Assembly (NCBI GenBank): GCA_950295325.1
Contig: OX485809.1
Location: forward strand, 372,001 to 436,000
Direction: 5' to 3'
DNA from: Polytrichum commune
Taxonomy: Eukaryota; Streptophyta; Polytrichopsida; Polytrichales; Polytrichaceae
Length of the DNA: 64,000 nucleotides
The position numbers and the translations under genes are program-made. This document shows positions 1-11,731 of this stretch, piece by piece. The notes under the pieces are model-generated. The model did no database searches. It had not been told where the DNA came from and saw nothing but the letters and a program-made list of their open reading frames with translations. How positions within the stretch are numbered: position 1 is the first letter of the stretch; each line of letters starts with the position of its first letter.

Positions 1-720
1 TGTACAAGAATAATATGGATGGATAATCTGTTACAAATTATTATGCACTAGTTGCCACCCCGGCCATAGAACCATCCTTTACCTTGCATCGTGGATGATC
101 ATGATCAGCTGAAGGACAATGGGCTCACATTCATGCCGGTGCATGAACACTGGTGTTCAGTTTTCTTTTCTTATGCAAAGAGGTTCCAACACATTACCGT
201 AGGATGACTGTCCATTTAATATGTTGGTGATCATACTTGACAAACTCCTTCTTCGCAATACCTGACGACACATTGTCCTTCAATAAGTCGCATCAAACCA
301 CAGCATTTCATTGTAATTTGTACCCAAGCAAGCTGCTCATTTTGGGCACTGAACTTGTCCCTTCACTGTCTGCCATCCTTTGCGTTTCCAAAGTCTTCAT
401 AGTATGTGGGGGCTCTCACTCTGAATGAATGGCGAGAAGCGGCTGCTAGTTGCAGATGAACCGGACCGATTGAAGTTCAAGACTTCAGGAGATTTACCCA
501 CCATTTTAGAAGAACTTGGAGAATATTCCTGAGATTGATAATGAAAATCCGAAAGGTGTCAACATGTAACCAGCTGTTGGACTTGGAAACACTGGGATCA
601 CGACCGATTATGCTGAACAATCTTCCCGGACACTGCTCATGCATCACCGTAGAGTATTTCATGATGGAGAAATGGAACTCATAGTTTGTTGAAGATTTAA
701 GAGCTTTGGCGAAGGCTTAC
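1..720. other. Downstream flank or intron of CFAP58
   Basis: No exon of CFAP58 or of any other gene is recognised here on either strand. If the gene is intact this is intron sequence, because exon 3 ends at 721 with a good donor and the rest of the protein is missing. Confidence 0.4.
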
Positions 721-1821
721 TGAATTTCGGCCTTTGCTTTGGCCTCCTCTGCTTGCGCCGCATCCACCATCCTCCAAGCCCTCTCAATTTCCGCCTTCAA
801 AGACGCAATTGCTTTTGCATCATCCTCGTTCATTTTCACGGAAGTTGATACTTTCTTTGCATTCCTCTGGACCTCCCCATTTAGCTCCCGACATTTCTTG
901 ATGAGCCTTTTCTCGCTTTCTGTTACAGGCATCAAATTTGACACCATGCATTCACCCGTAAAAAACCAACGGGATCGATACACTCTAGGCCGTCGAGTCA
1001 CGTCACGAATTCTAAGAATCGTATAATGTTTTGTATTAACAGGCTAGAAACTAGATTTTTTTTTACAATATCATGTGTCAAGGAGAAATTGAAACATATT
1101 TTTACATGTGATAGTAATGACCAAAATGTTAAGTATGTAATAAGTTGCATCCAAGAGCATCCATGTACAATATTTGAACCCATGTAATATAATATTTGAA
1201 CAATGTGATGAACTTGCCATGCGATTTCTTGAGTGCACGATGGAGTTTCTCGTACTCCTCTCGAAATCTGTCGAGGCTCCGATCGCCTTCTAATTGTGTC
1301 AAGACCTGCCACGATTCCCACCGTCCCCAACTTTTGTTGCTTAGAATCCAACAATAATTCCTCAAGTTTGTTCAATATTGAAGACTTCCATACCGGTTGC
1401 ATGTTCCATTTGAAACCTAAATTATATGGTCTCTTTCTATTTTGACCTTTGAAAATCACATTACAGGTGGATGCCATCATAGTCACAATTACAAGCTGTA
1501 GCTAACAAATTATCACAATTGAATTTGACCCATGATTAAAAGACATTGGCCCATGCCGTGGTTTGCTTCTCTAAGCTTATAACTTCACATTCAGCTTAAA
1601 TTTGAAAGCATATTTGACATATGTGCCAATAGATGTTGGAATTGTACCCTTGAGATTGGAGGACCCACACAATATGAACAAACCACCTCATCTTTTAATC
1701 AATATGTTATGCAAGTTGTTTATTGACTTACCTCTTGGAAGTCTCGCTCAAGTGTGTCAAACATTCTCGACTCCATGGTCGGTCTCACGGCTTCCGCCAT
1801 TTCCTTCTCGGATTCCGCCAT
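721..1821 (-). CDS. CFAP58: CFAP58 (cilia- and flagella-associated protein 58), 5' part only
   Basis: This is the N-terminal part of a coiled-coil axonemal protein needed for motile cilia and flagella. Three minus-strand exons join in frame: 1821-1732 (ATG at 1821, 30 codons, donor GTAAGT), 1305-1218 and 919-721 (donor GTAAGC). Together they encode about 125 residues. Family landmarks appear in the expected order: an ERDFQE stretch, then SLDRFREEYEKLH, KKSHESEKRL, KKCRELN, and IASLKAEIERAW followed by MVDAA. The full family length is about 870 aa, so most of the gene must lie left of base 1; no further exon is recognisable in 1-720. Intron 2 has a GC donor (G|GCAAGT at 1217-1216), and only that donor keeps the KKSHESEKRL frame. 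The gene is known from organisms with motile cilia and absent from flowering plants. The identification is firm; whether the copy is intact cannot be judged here. Confidence 0.85.
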
Positions 1822-3169
1822 CTTTGAAACTTTTATCAAGCACTCAGTTTCATCCAGACACAAACACACACAAAACACACATTTAGAGTGAAATTTGACA
1901 ACATTGGGTATTGCAATTTTTGTGCCAACACACAATTGCAAATTTTTAAAAAGGTTCAAAATATTTGAGATATATTGATTGGTGTCAAGGTTGAGGGCGT
2001 GATCTCCGTGCTCAACATGATAAGAGCAATCCCATTGGACCCAAAGTTGCTCACTGTTCTATCGATTATGTGAAAAGCTTGGACATGCAAATATGAGTAC
2101 ATGTACCCTACAAAAAATTTATAATCTTGTAGAAATCTCGGGCACAAGAGATCCAACCTTGTTTTGGATGGATTTAAATCCTCGAGTCTTTCATTTACAA
2201 TCCTTCATACGAGATTTGTCCTTGTATTTTACTATTTTTTCACCGCATCCAATCTAAAAACATAAGAGTAATATCAAGCACAACTTTGAACCAAAAGATC
2301 AACAAAATACCTAAATTGAGAGCAACCGTTTAACACAATGAGACAACTTAACATAATTAGGGTTTTATAAATGCCATATTCTTCAACAAGAATTACAATA
2401 TTGAATTTATATGCTAAATTCTCATGGATAGGATTCAACATTATCGTGGTGATGCTTGCTACAAACATGATGATTGATTTCACACCCGCAAAGTCAAGTT
2501 ATTATTAATAAGGACAATCTACACGGTGGACATCATAATTGTTTTTCCAAATTTACACAAGTCAACACCTTTTTGTAGCATGTTTCTTGTTTCTACAATG
2601 AAAATGTTAAAGCATGCATTAATATGTTGAGTTTCATAGAACATATGAAAGACACCACAAATTTGGAAGGCAAACTACATTGAACCAAGGCTTGCATTAA
2701 CACATCTAATGACACCACTAGAGAGAGAAGGGATGAGAAGAGAAAAGAGCATTGACGTCTGCATGATTGGTTGAGGGTTTATTACCTTCAACACAAGACG
2801 ATTCTCTTTGACAAATTAGATTTTCATTCATGTTGTATGTGACTTTGCCTTGCTTCTTCGTAATTGCTTCTTCATGTTTTGATTTGACATCCCTATTGAA
2901 CGAGACATTTTAGAATAATAGTCTAAATGTTGACTCATGATGACTTGCTCAACAAAGCAAGTATGAATGAAGAGTGTCTTTGTCCACATGCTACTATACT
3001 CTAAGAAACTTTCTCAAATTGCTCCAAGTGTTGTCTTGACAAAAATCAATAAGTACAATAAACATCTAATTTACAGCGGCCCACGTTAAATTTCCATATC
3101 GACATACATTAATTATCTTTCAATCATTGGGTGGCAACTAGAGAGGGCGTCACGTGACACTTGGTGCTA
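1822..3169. other. Upstream flank of CFAP58, no gene seen
   Basis: AT-rich sequence 5' of the CFAP58 start codon. It must hold that gene's promoter and 5' UTR, but no clear TATA box or pyrimidine patch stands out. Open frames here are short and show no family motif. Confidence 0.35.
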
Positions 3170-3417
3170 CATTGCTTTGTCTAATTACTGTGGTCGGGAA
3201 ATCTATGTGAGTTAAAATTTAGTGTGACTCATATTAACTTTATAGTTCTTGTCTTGGTTAACATTAGTAGTTTACAATACTTGTCTTGCCTTGAATTTTC
3301 ATCCAAATATGTAGACAAAACAATACACACTAATTTGGAATTACAATGGGCCTCTTCAATTTATACTACAGGGAATTAGGAATTAGTGTGGCCCCACACT
3401 AATTAGACAAAACAATG
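3170..3417. mobile_element. MITE, family M1, copy 1 (TA target site)
   Basis: A 248-bp element with terminal inverted repeats of the form CATTGyTTTGTCTAATTA. It is flanked on both sides by TA (3168-3169 and 3418-3419). There is no coding capacity. A second copy lies at 11514-11731. The TA duplication suggests Tc1/mariner-type mobilisation, which is inferred only from the target site. Confidence 0.75.
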
Positions 3418-5029
3418 TACTCGACAAGTCACAAAGATCAATCTAATCAATATAGTACACCATTTTAGTACCACAATAAATCATATCTTTAGTGTCTAGT
3501 CATTCTAGGATATATTGTTGAAAAAGAGTAGGTGGTGTTTATGAGAAGACTCATGGTACATACCTGCAAAATTTGAAAGCACTTGAGATCCATTAAATTT
3601 CCAAATGGAAAAATGTGGATGTTGCATATTGAAGCATCACAGACGCCCAGTTTGAACTCTAAAAACACCCATCATTTTTAGCTATGCCCATTTGTTAGTG
3701 ATGAACTCCTTTAGGGTTTTAGAGAAAATATTGTAACTTTTATACTATGTCCATTGGAACGGAAACCATGCTGCATGTTCTAAGGGGGTCGCCGGCGCTG
3801 GTCAATCATGATCAACTAAACACCCTTTGTCATGAAAGACTAAGAATTAACATCCATATGAGTATTAAATATCAAACTCATATTTATGTCATCCGGGTGT
3901 CATTTACTTTGGTTTAATCTACATAAACAATTTGGGTTTTCATTTTGGAAAAAATGTATACTAATATGTGCAGTCAGTTTATCCCACACTATTTTATCAA
4001 CATCCCACATCGATTTGGATATATGTTACCACATCAACAAAGTACATGTCAAAATGTTTATAATAATGGTTATCATACGGATTGATAAACAAAGTTACAT
4101 GTTATTCCCAGGGGGTGTACCTTTCATAACATATATGGATATATGTGAGTGCACAAAAGGGGTGTTAATTTGAACTTTACCGTATTACGCATAGACATGC
4201 TACACAAAATATAACTTTTAATGATGTACATGTATGAAGGACCTCTAGAAATATACAACATTTGTATATGTATGGTAGTGTCAGTAGACTTTATGGGATA
4301 AGTGTTTAATATTGGACGAAACTAGAAACGATAATTGCATTTACTTTTATGACACGTATTGCAAACTTAAATGCTTATGAGTTACATATGAATGTTGATG
4401 ACTACATGAATGTCAAATGTTCTTTATGTATACATATTGTCACTTGTATTTTCATCATTGAATTTGCATGTGAACTAAGGTGGGTGCACCCATATTAGTT
4501 GATGACTTATTCTGAATGTCACCTACTATGAGGATAATATTGAAGGTACAATGGATATGTCACATCTCTTATAGCTAAATCGAAATCAGAATTTTGTTTA
4601 AACTTCTTAACTTCCATTTATAAAAACATACATTGTCTTTGCATAAACACTATAAGTTCTCGGGGGGGGGGGGGGATCACTCTTCTATTTTAGAAACCTA
4701 TGTGAGAACAAATATAGGGTTCATTTTAAAGTTGTGACCTACAAGTTATAAAATATGTACTTGCAACAAAGACGAAGTTATATTTTGAACTCGATGATAT
4801 AAATAAATTATGATGTTGACAAATTCATCATGTTAGATAAATTTCAAATTGACATACATTACTGTAGAGTTTAATAGGGAGAGGACATAAAATAATATAT
4901 ATTAAGGCCCCACACTACGGATGACATTTCATGGATGTAATTTGTCAGGCTAGACATGGGAAGGGAACTTGATGGGTTTGGCCATTATATTTGGCTCTAT
5001 GAATTCCCAGTTAGGGTTTGCGGGAGCTA
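3418..5029. other. Gene-free stretch
   Basis: No gene, RNA gene or clear repeat family seen, apart from a run of 14 G at 4662-4675. An open frame at 3886-4173 has no recognisable domain. Confidence 0.4.
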
Positions 5030-5339
5030 GCTACTAGAAAATCATGACCAAATCAACAAAAAATCAACAGATCTTTGTCGATCTGGGCACTGCAATGACC
5101 GATTTCACTGATTTTTGAATTTTTGTAAAAATCAACAGTTTACTGCCTACATTTTTGTTGATTAGAATAGTACAATGACCAAATCAACAAAATTTTAGTA
5201 AATGTGGAATCTTTTTGGAATATTCTATGATCTATTGGAATATTGTAAAATATTTTTAATTTTTTGCAATTTATGGTCTTGTAAATGTATGGGTATGGAA
5301 ATAATTACGAATTCAAAGGTGTGTAAATATTATAAATAT

Positions 5340-5835
5340 TATATTAGTTGATAGTTAATATTATATATTAATATTAATATTAATATATTAATATATTAAT
5401 ATAAATATGTATATGAATTCATATTAATATGTATAATATGTATATAATATATGTAACATATAATATATATATATATATGTATGTATATAATGTGTATATA
5501 TATAATATATGTAACATATATGTATATAATATATGTAACATATATGTAACATATATGTATATAATATATGTTACATATATGTATATAATATATGTAACAT
5601 GTATGTATATAATATATAATATATAAATATGTATACATTTACAGTAATTATATATAGTATATATTTACTGTAATTATATACTGTATATATACTGTATATA
5701 TTTACTGTAATTATATACTGTAATTATATACTGTAATTATTTACTGTAATTATATACTGTAATTATATACTGTATATATTTACTGTAATTATATACTGTA
5801 ATTATATACTGTATATATTTACTGTAAATATATAC
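5340..5835. repeat. AT-rich minisatellite / microsatellite block
   Basis: Two adjoining parts. The first, about 5340-5635, repeats a ~20-bp TATATAATATATGTAACATA-type unit. The second, about 5636-5835, repeats TACTGTAATTATA. Open frames across this block on both strands are only low-complexity translation. Confidence 0.85.
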
Positions 5836-5911
5836 ATCAAGTAGGTAGTAAAGAGAAATTAGTGGCCTTATTCTAGAAAGGTTTAAAACACTCCATTTAT
5901 ATTATGTGTGA

Positions 5912-6115
5912 TGTGATGACCTAGTGGTTAAGGCACATGTGTGCGTATCACTAGGTGCAAGGTTTGATTCCCGTGGCCGACACCTTCGGCCTTGGCCTTG
6001 CCACCTATGTGAGTGGTAGGTAGTCTATACTTGTAGGTGAGGTATAGGTTGAGGGTTATTTGGGAGGGGTTAGGAATTGCAGATCCGACATTTATTCATT
6101 TTTCATTTTTTAATG
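5912..6115 (+). mobile_element. tRNA-derived SINE
   Basis: A polymerase III promoter-like head: A-box-like CTAGTGGTTAAGG at 5921 and B-box GGTTTGATTCCC at 5961, 40 bases apart as in tRNAs. A ~130-bp unrelated body follows, ending in T-rich and TA-rich sequence. The head does not fold as a convincing functional tRNA. It lies inside the CACTA-like element. Target duplications could not be fixed. Confidence 0.65.
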
Positions 6116-6285
6116 TTATATATATATATATATAATAAGTTTTTTTAAAAAAATATTTTTGTGACCATATCAACAGAAAAAATCAACAAAATTGTGTTAC
6201 ATCATGTCCAGGTCAACGCGTCCTAAGTGACAACCGCGACCAACGCCTTTCTGTTGATCCGGACGCAGAATTTTCTACTAGTGGC

Positions 6286-9034
6286 TGTTCAAAGTTTTCA
6301 TGTTTGTGCAAACTCTAACCTTCTTCCGAACTTGGCAAATGTTGATGGTTGATTGTTCAGGGTTTAGGAGTAGGTGCACACGAACAGTCGCTCTCCTTAG
6401 GTGCACCCATCCCAAGCTTAACCTTTCCCAATTTCAGTTCTTTGCTTGCTTGGTAGATGGATAGGTTTTGGGGTTTTGATATCTTGTAGTGATTTATATA
6501 ATTTTTGGTTTTAGTTGTTGATGCAAAGAAGTGGCAACATCAAAAGGAGGTGTCTATTTGGGCAACTCAAGGTTTAGGGTTTCTGTGAGATTGTTGGGCA
6601 CAAACCAAGTTTGCAATGTCTATAAAGTTGAGATTGTCTCACTTCCTAATTCCAATGCTAGTCCGAAACTTATTGGATCTTGTGAGTGTATTGAGGGTGA
6701 CACATATGCCAAACTCAAACAACTACTTAAAGGTATTCATATTGAGGATTGGCCCTTTCAATGCTTACTATGATGTCGAGGTGACTTGAATGATTGTTTT
6801 GATTGAGGAAATCCAAGATTACAAATCCCTAGCTACTCATTGAATTTTTTTGGGTAGGATTTTAGGCAAAGGTTGTGGCAAGTTTATTGGCATATTATGT
6901 AGTTTGTAGCGCCAGGGTTAGAGTTAGGGTTCAGATTTTCTATCTTCCGCACAACCAGATGTTGTGTATTGAATGGTTGAACCACTTGAACTTGAACAAT
7001 GATACAAATTGCTTCGTAACTAATGTGTAAACCCTAAGCAAAGTATGTGACTTCTGTTAGTTGGTTGTATACAATTTGTGTTTTTTAAACACAAAATTTG
7101 AAAACATTTGCATGTGTTTTAAAGACAAGCATTTGATCACCATTTCCATGTGCGTAGGTTTTTGAATGAATATAGTGCATACTAGGAAGCTAAATTGTGT
7201 GCATATTGTGTTGATGTTTATGATCTTATATGTGTAAGTGTTAAATTCTACATGACATCAACAAACCTATAATTTATAACTACTAGATGCCCATGTAAAA
7301 GAAGAATAAATACCAAGGTAACTTACCCATAGGATCCTCAAAAATATTGAATGTTAGAAAACTACATGATAGTAGGGTCCACAATATTTACCTTCTCCAA
7401 TACAATACCCCCCAAAAAAACACCTTATGTTCTCACACGTTCCCACTAAATATAAGGAAGTGCCCCCCCCCCCCCCCCCCCAAGTATAAGGTTAGGGGTT
7501 ATGTTGTGTATTTTCTATTAACAAGATCACTTTACGAGTATCTAATATGTTCATTGTCCTCAATATTAGTAATATATATTTTTATTTGTTTCCTCTTCTT
7601 CTTACTAACCATCATCCTCATTGTTTTCCCTTGGACCATCTCGCGTTAACAATCACATTTGCCATGCACAAATTTGAAAGGAGGTCTTATAGCAGAAAAC
7701 AATTCATTGACAACCTTCATAATGTAGTTGTCATGTCCATTATAAAGGCTTACGTGATAGTGTCAAACAATGGCCTTGTTGTATTCGGCAAGACCTAGGA
7801 ACACCTTCTCACATATCACCTTGAATTGTTTATTACGGATGTTAGATTATTCCATGCCCCCTTATATAATGCAATATCAATATTAAAATGCAAAGAATAA
7901 AAAATACATAAAAATTCACATTCAAAGCAAAGTAATATAATGTTACATGCAAGTAAACATCAACAAACATATGCAACAAATCAAAGTACACGAACATGCT
8001 AAGCAAAACAATTATCAACAACAGTATAAAACAAACCAAATTAAATCATCATCCTAAATTTCTAAAAATATTTAATGCAAGGCATGCTAAATATAAATAT
8101 AAATATAAAAACGAAGCATGAATACAAGGCAAAGCAAATATCCGAACCATCCGAACCAAAGAATGCAAAGATGAATGAATCAAAGCATGCAAGCATGCAA
8201 GCATCATCATAAATCTATTACTAATATTGAACATAATCTTAAATAAGATGGGTTGGTTTCCAAATTACATAACACATTATAATCAAGGTCCGATAATTAA
8301 TTATTGCTTTCATACCATTAGTTTTGTGGAATTTAAATGACTTTTGGATGTGAAATGTGTTGGACAATGGGTATATGTGCAAGGCGTAAATGACTGCAGA
8401 TTTCACTCTTTTTTTTTTTGGTTTAGCAACTAAAATTTTAGGAATTAGGCTATGGTTCTTTTTGGCATAGTTTTCTACCATTGAAAGCACAAAGTAGGGG
8501 CCTAAACCCATAAGGTTAGGGACATACTACCAGGTCAAAGACCTGCAAGAGCTGATGAAGATCCAGCAAGTGCAAACCTGACTCTAGATCGAAGATAAAC
8601 GCGATGGAAATCCAAACAAAAAGATCTAAAAAGCCACAACACTCTGAGATGAAGCTAATGCATAGAGTTAAACCAACACATTCAAGTTGGAGTTAACGAT
8701 GATAATGGCGGTTGGATAATTAAGGTGGGCTTGCATGCGTCTCGACACCCTTCAATCTGAGTATGAAAAATCCGCAATCTAGTATCTTACGGTTGGACCA
8801 AAGTTCTTGGGAAGGTAGTCCATTTATAATCATTCCAAACCAACCACATTCTGCGCAGTGAACAAAGACACAGTCTGTTGTCGACGAAGTTGCACAAATG
8901 GCGCCGATGCGTCTTGAAGTATTCCATCTCCCGATTGAAGGTCATTCAATGCTGGTCCATGTGTATGCACATTTTCCTCTTCGTCATTTTACACCTAAAG
9001 AGCATGGTCCGCCGAGTCACCCTCCAGAAGTCAT
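6286..9034. other. Gene-free stretch
   Basis: No supportable gene. There is a run of 19 C at 7463-7481. An 80-codon open frame at 6531-6773 has no recognised domain or splice context and is not called. Confidence 0.4.
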
Positions 9035-9460
9035 CTATGATGCGATCAAAGCACGCCATGCACGTTGACGCCGCACAAGGATTGCTCCATGTGCGCTGAG
9101 TACGTTGGGGGCATCAAACATATAATGTACGAGTCCACCGCGGCGGGAGAACTCACGCACGTTCATCAAGCTTCTCTTTCCATATTTCAATTGAACTGCA
9201 ACGTGCAGATTAGAAGTCCCTCAGTGCAGTCAACAGCATGGATCAAAGTCGTGACGTACGTATATTACTAAAAATATGGAATTCAAAGAAGGGAAATGAT
9301 AGCAACGTCGACATACATTTGTTGTCGTGGCAACGATGTTGGTGGCGGACCCAAATTCTGTTGCCAAAGATAGAGCAGAGGAAAAATTCCCTCCCTCTAC
9401 CAATAAGAGTCTTTGCTTTGTTGGTATAATGCCCAAGTTTGATCTCATTGGGCACCTGTA
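9035..9460 (-). pseudogene. BMT5-like (DUF2431) methyltransferase relic
   Basis: The minus strand at about 9412-9323 encodes LLLVEGGNFSSALSLATEF followed by GSATNIVAT. This is the SAM-binding opening motif of BMT5-like domains (usual form LLVGEGDFSFSLSLA.. FGSATNIVATS), seen in rRNA uridine methyltransferases and plant DUF2431 proteins. The residues just before it (EIKLGHYTNKAKTL) lie in another frame, so a frameshift separates them. After a possible intron, 9195-9038 continues with QLKYGK...NVREFSRRGGLV, in family order, then reaches a stop at 9037. The catalytic-region residues after that are not recognisable in one frame. Most likely a decayed copy; a sequencing error or unrecognised splicing is the alternative. 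Confidence 0.55.
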
Positions 9461-10119
9461 CTTCGAAACCGGCAACTCAAGACATGATCTTCCTCAGAGT
9501 CACGTTGCCTGCCGCAAGATAACACAAAAGTAAGACACCGTTCTCAACCCATCAACTCACCTCAATACAAGGCTTCAATATGTGATCAAAAATTGTGATC
9601 ATCGCATCATAAGGTGTTCACTGTTAAGTTTGTGATGAAACTTAAGTCAGTGTCACTAACACATGATTTGGAGCTGCTAAATGTTTCTCAGAAGCACTAC
9701 TTTATGTAAGCTTTCTTATTATGAACATCTTTAAACTACAAATCTCTGAGAAGTATTGTTAGTTTCGTAGAAATGAAATCAGTCCCAAGGGGTCTATATG
9801 GTGAACCCTGCTTCAGGAAAAGTATTTTAAATTAAATGAAATGAAATCTGAAGTAGAAGTAGAATCGACAGATGAGAGTGTAAACCTTCATTCTATTTTG
9901 GACACAAATATTACCAACGGATTTCCTGATTTCAGTGACCTCTACCCAAGCATGTCCCTCCTCTTTGTGAAATAGCCATTAATTCATCCAGGCGTGTGCA
10001 TAACCCGAGGAAGACAATTATGCTCTGAACAAATAATTTCCAGCAACTTGCAGACATGACTGGTGTCGAATCTTGTACATCAAAAAAAAATTAGCACGGT
10101 TACTAAGGTCCGTTACTAA
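9461..10119. other. Gene-free stretch
   Basis: Would be upstream of the BMT5-like relic on the minus strand. No further family exon, RNA gene or repeat recognised. Confidence 0.35.
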
Positions 10120-10408
10120 GGGCCGGTACACACGGGTCCCAAGTCCCGCTCATGTTAGCAAGTCCCAACATGGAGGCAAAGTCCCAACCTTGTGCGCTTC
10201 AAGTGACCACTAAAATATGGTTTATTATCATCAAAGTCAGATCTTAATTATATTATGCAAAAATATTCGCGATACTTCGGTTGAGTCTATCTTTTTGCTA
10301 GACCCAACTCACAACACAAGTCTCAAGCCTCACCTTCAAAAAGGGTTGTCATGTAGGCATCCATGTCATAGTTGGAACTTAAGACTTGGGACCCTGTGTG
10401 AACCGGCC
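10120..10408. mobile_element. Tourist-like MITE, family M2, copy 1
   Basis: A 289-bp element with terminal inverted repeats: GGGCCGGTACACACGGGTCCC at the left, mirrored by GGGACCCTGTGTGAACCGGCC at the right. It has a perfect TAA target duplication at 10117-10119 and 10409-10411. TAA duplications with GGG-starting ends are typical of PIF/Harbinger (Tourist) MITEs. Copy 2 is at 19205-19506. No coding capacity. Confidence 0.85.
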
Positions 10409-11513
10409 TAAGTTACATACATGCTCAAGGATCGTCTAAATCGTCTAAAAGACTTTTTTGCAATCAAGATGATTTTTGGCCAAAGCGATCAGAGTGATAC
10501 ATATTTCTGGGGTCATCAAATCTTCACATGTGAATGTCAAACTCTATCAACCCGTTCCGGGTTCACTTCTGAGCTCACTGCTATGTATGATGAAGGTGAA
10601 GCGTCCCTCATCCACCCCAACCTCGCCTCTGTCTCTTCAAAACTCAAATGTGTTCATGTATTTCAGTGATAAGATATTGTCCACATCATGTACAAAACCG
10701 CTAAGTATGCCTTTCCAGTCCACACTAAATCTGAGAAAACACCCACAGCTCAAGACTTGGACCTTTGAGATTGTATTCGAAAATGTGCGAGCACGAGAGC
10801 TGACACAACTGCTCAACACGCCACTTCAATCCCAAGCAGAAGATTAAGAATGTCAAGGTAACCATGAAATTACAGAGTGTTTATCGTGCAGAAAGTGAGG
10901 CCAGTGGTACGGAGACTTTTCTAACCATCGCTGCAATTGTCACGCACACAGCCCATACATGACGTCATTTACCTTTAAAATATTTCAACTACGAAATGTT
11001 CTCTGAGGGCCTCACACACCTAAAATCACATCCATATCAAGAATCGGCAAGTCACTCCCAAATTCAAGAAGGTGGAGGACCGCAAAAACTTTCACATATC
11101 TGCAACATCCACGACACATGCAGGAACTATACAATAACCATCTCACCCCATCATCACTTCCGAGCCAGAAGCTTGGGTAGACATAGATTCACAAAGTGGC
11201 ATCTGTTACCTCCGGGCTCAGATCTCCAACAAATATACTCTTGTGCCCTGTTAAAGCTCACCTCAGTCAAAAATGTGCAAAGTCTGATTTCAAAAGGCAG
11301 AGAAACAGAAGATTCTTAAAGTTGGTGGAGTTCTACTTATTCGTTCTCATGGATAACAGACAAGTGCTGGACTTTCACGCAGCATTCGCATGTGACGCCA
11401 CCGACTGGAATATTCAATTCAAAATGCAATGGCATCCTCATACACTAGAGACAGCTAAATGTCAAAGGAAAGCTGCTGAGAGGATGTTGTGCATATATCT
11501 TCTCAAGAAACTA
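10409..11513 (+). other. Possible decayed coding region, not identified
   Basis: Several plus-strand frames read like protein in turn: 10476-10847, the stretch KIKNVKVTMKLQSVYRAESE near 10845-10905, 10996-11319, and 11196-11528 with FHAAFACDATDWNIQFKMQW. No single set of splice sites joins them and stops interrupt them. No family was recognised. This may be an old gene relic, or only chance frames in DNA with fewer AT runs than its neighbours. Confidence 0.2.
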
Positions 11514-11731
11514 CATTGTTTTGTCTAATTAGTGTGGGTTACCATTCAGAGTCACTTGTTGTTATAACTTTTTACTGAGAGTATCATATTTTACCCAATT
11601 AACATTAAGTAGTTAGTATGCACACCAAAGAATAGGATATAACTTAGTTTGTAAAAAAACGATAATGTCTGCAAAATGTTGTAGCAACAGGTAACTCTGA
11701 ATGGTAACCCACACTAATTAGACAAACAGTG
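11514..11731. mobile_element. MITE, family M1, copy 2
   Basis: A 218-bp element with the same ends as 3170-3417. The arms pair over about 65-70 bases (11514-11580 against 11665-11731), including a near-perfect core GTCTAATTAGTGTGGGTTAC. The transcript would fold into a hairpin. A TA precedes it; the right-hand TA has mutated to TG or been lost. Confidence 0.8.

Larger units (their letters stand above)
5030..6285. mobile_element. CACTA-like non-autonomous transposon with nested repeats
   Basis: The ends are inverted: the left end reads CTACTAGAAAATCATGACC, and the right end, read inward, is CCACTAGTAGAAAATTCTGCG. Both resemble the CACTA ...AGAAAA termini of En/Spm elements. Short subterminal ATCAACA motifs repeat near both ends (about 5049-5190 and 6169-6215), as is usual for CACTA elements. 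No transposase is present. The interior is filled by an AT minisatellite and a tRNA-like SINE. The exact end bases and the 3-bp target duplication are unclear. Confidence 0.55.

Noticed and set aside
1129-1486. Long minus-strand frames around CFAP58 exon 2
   Set aside because: They read through intron sequence; only 1305-1218 matches the family.
5396-5638. Open frames on both strands rich in Tyr, Ile and Cys
   Set aside because: They are translations of an AT microsatellite, present on both strands at once.
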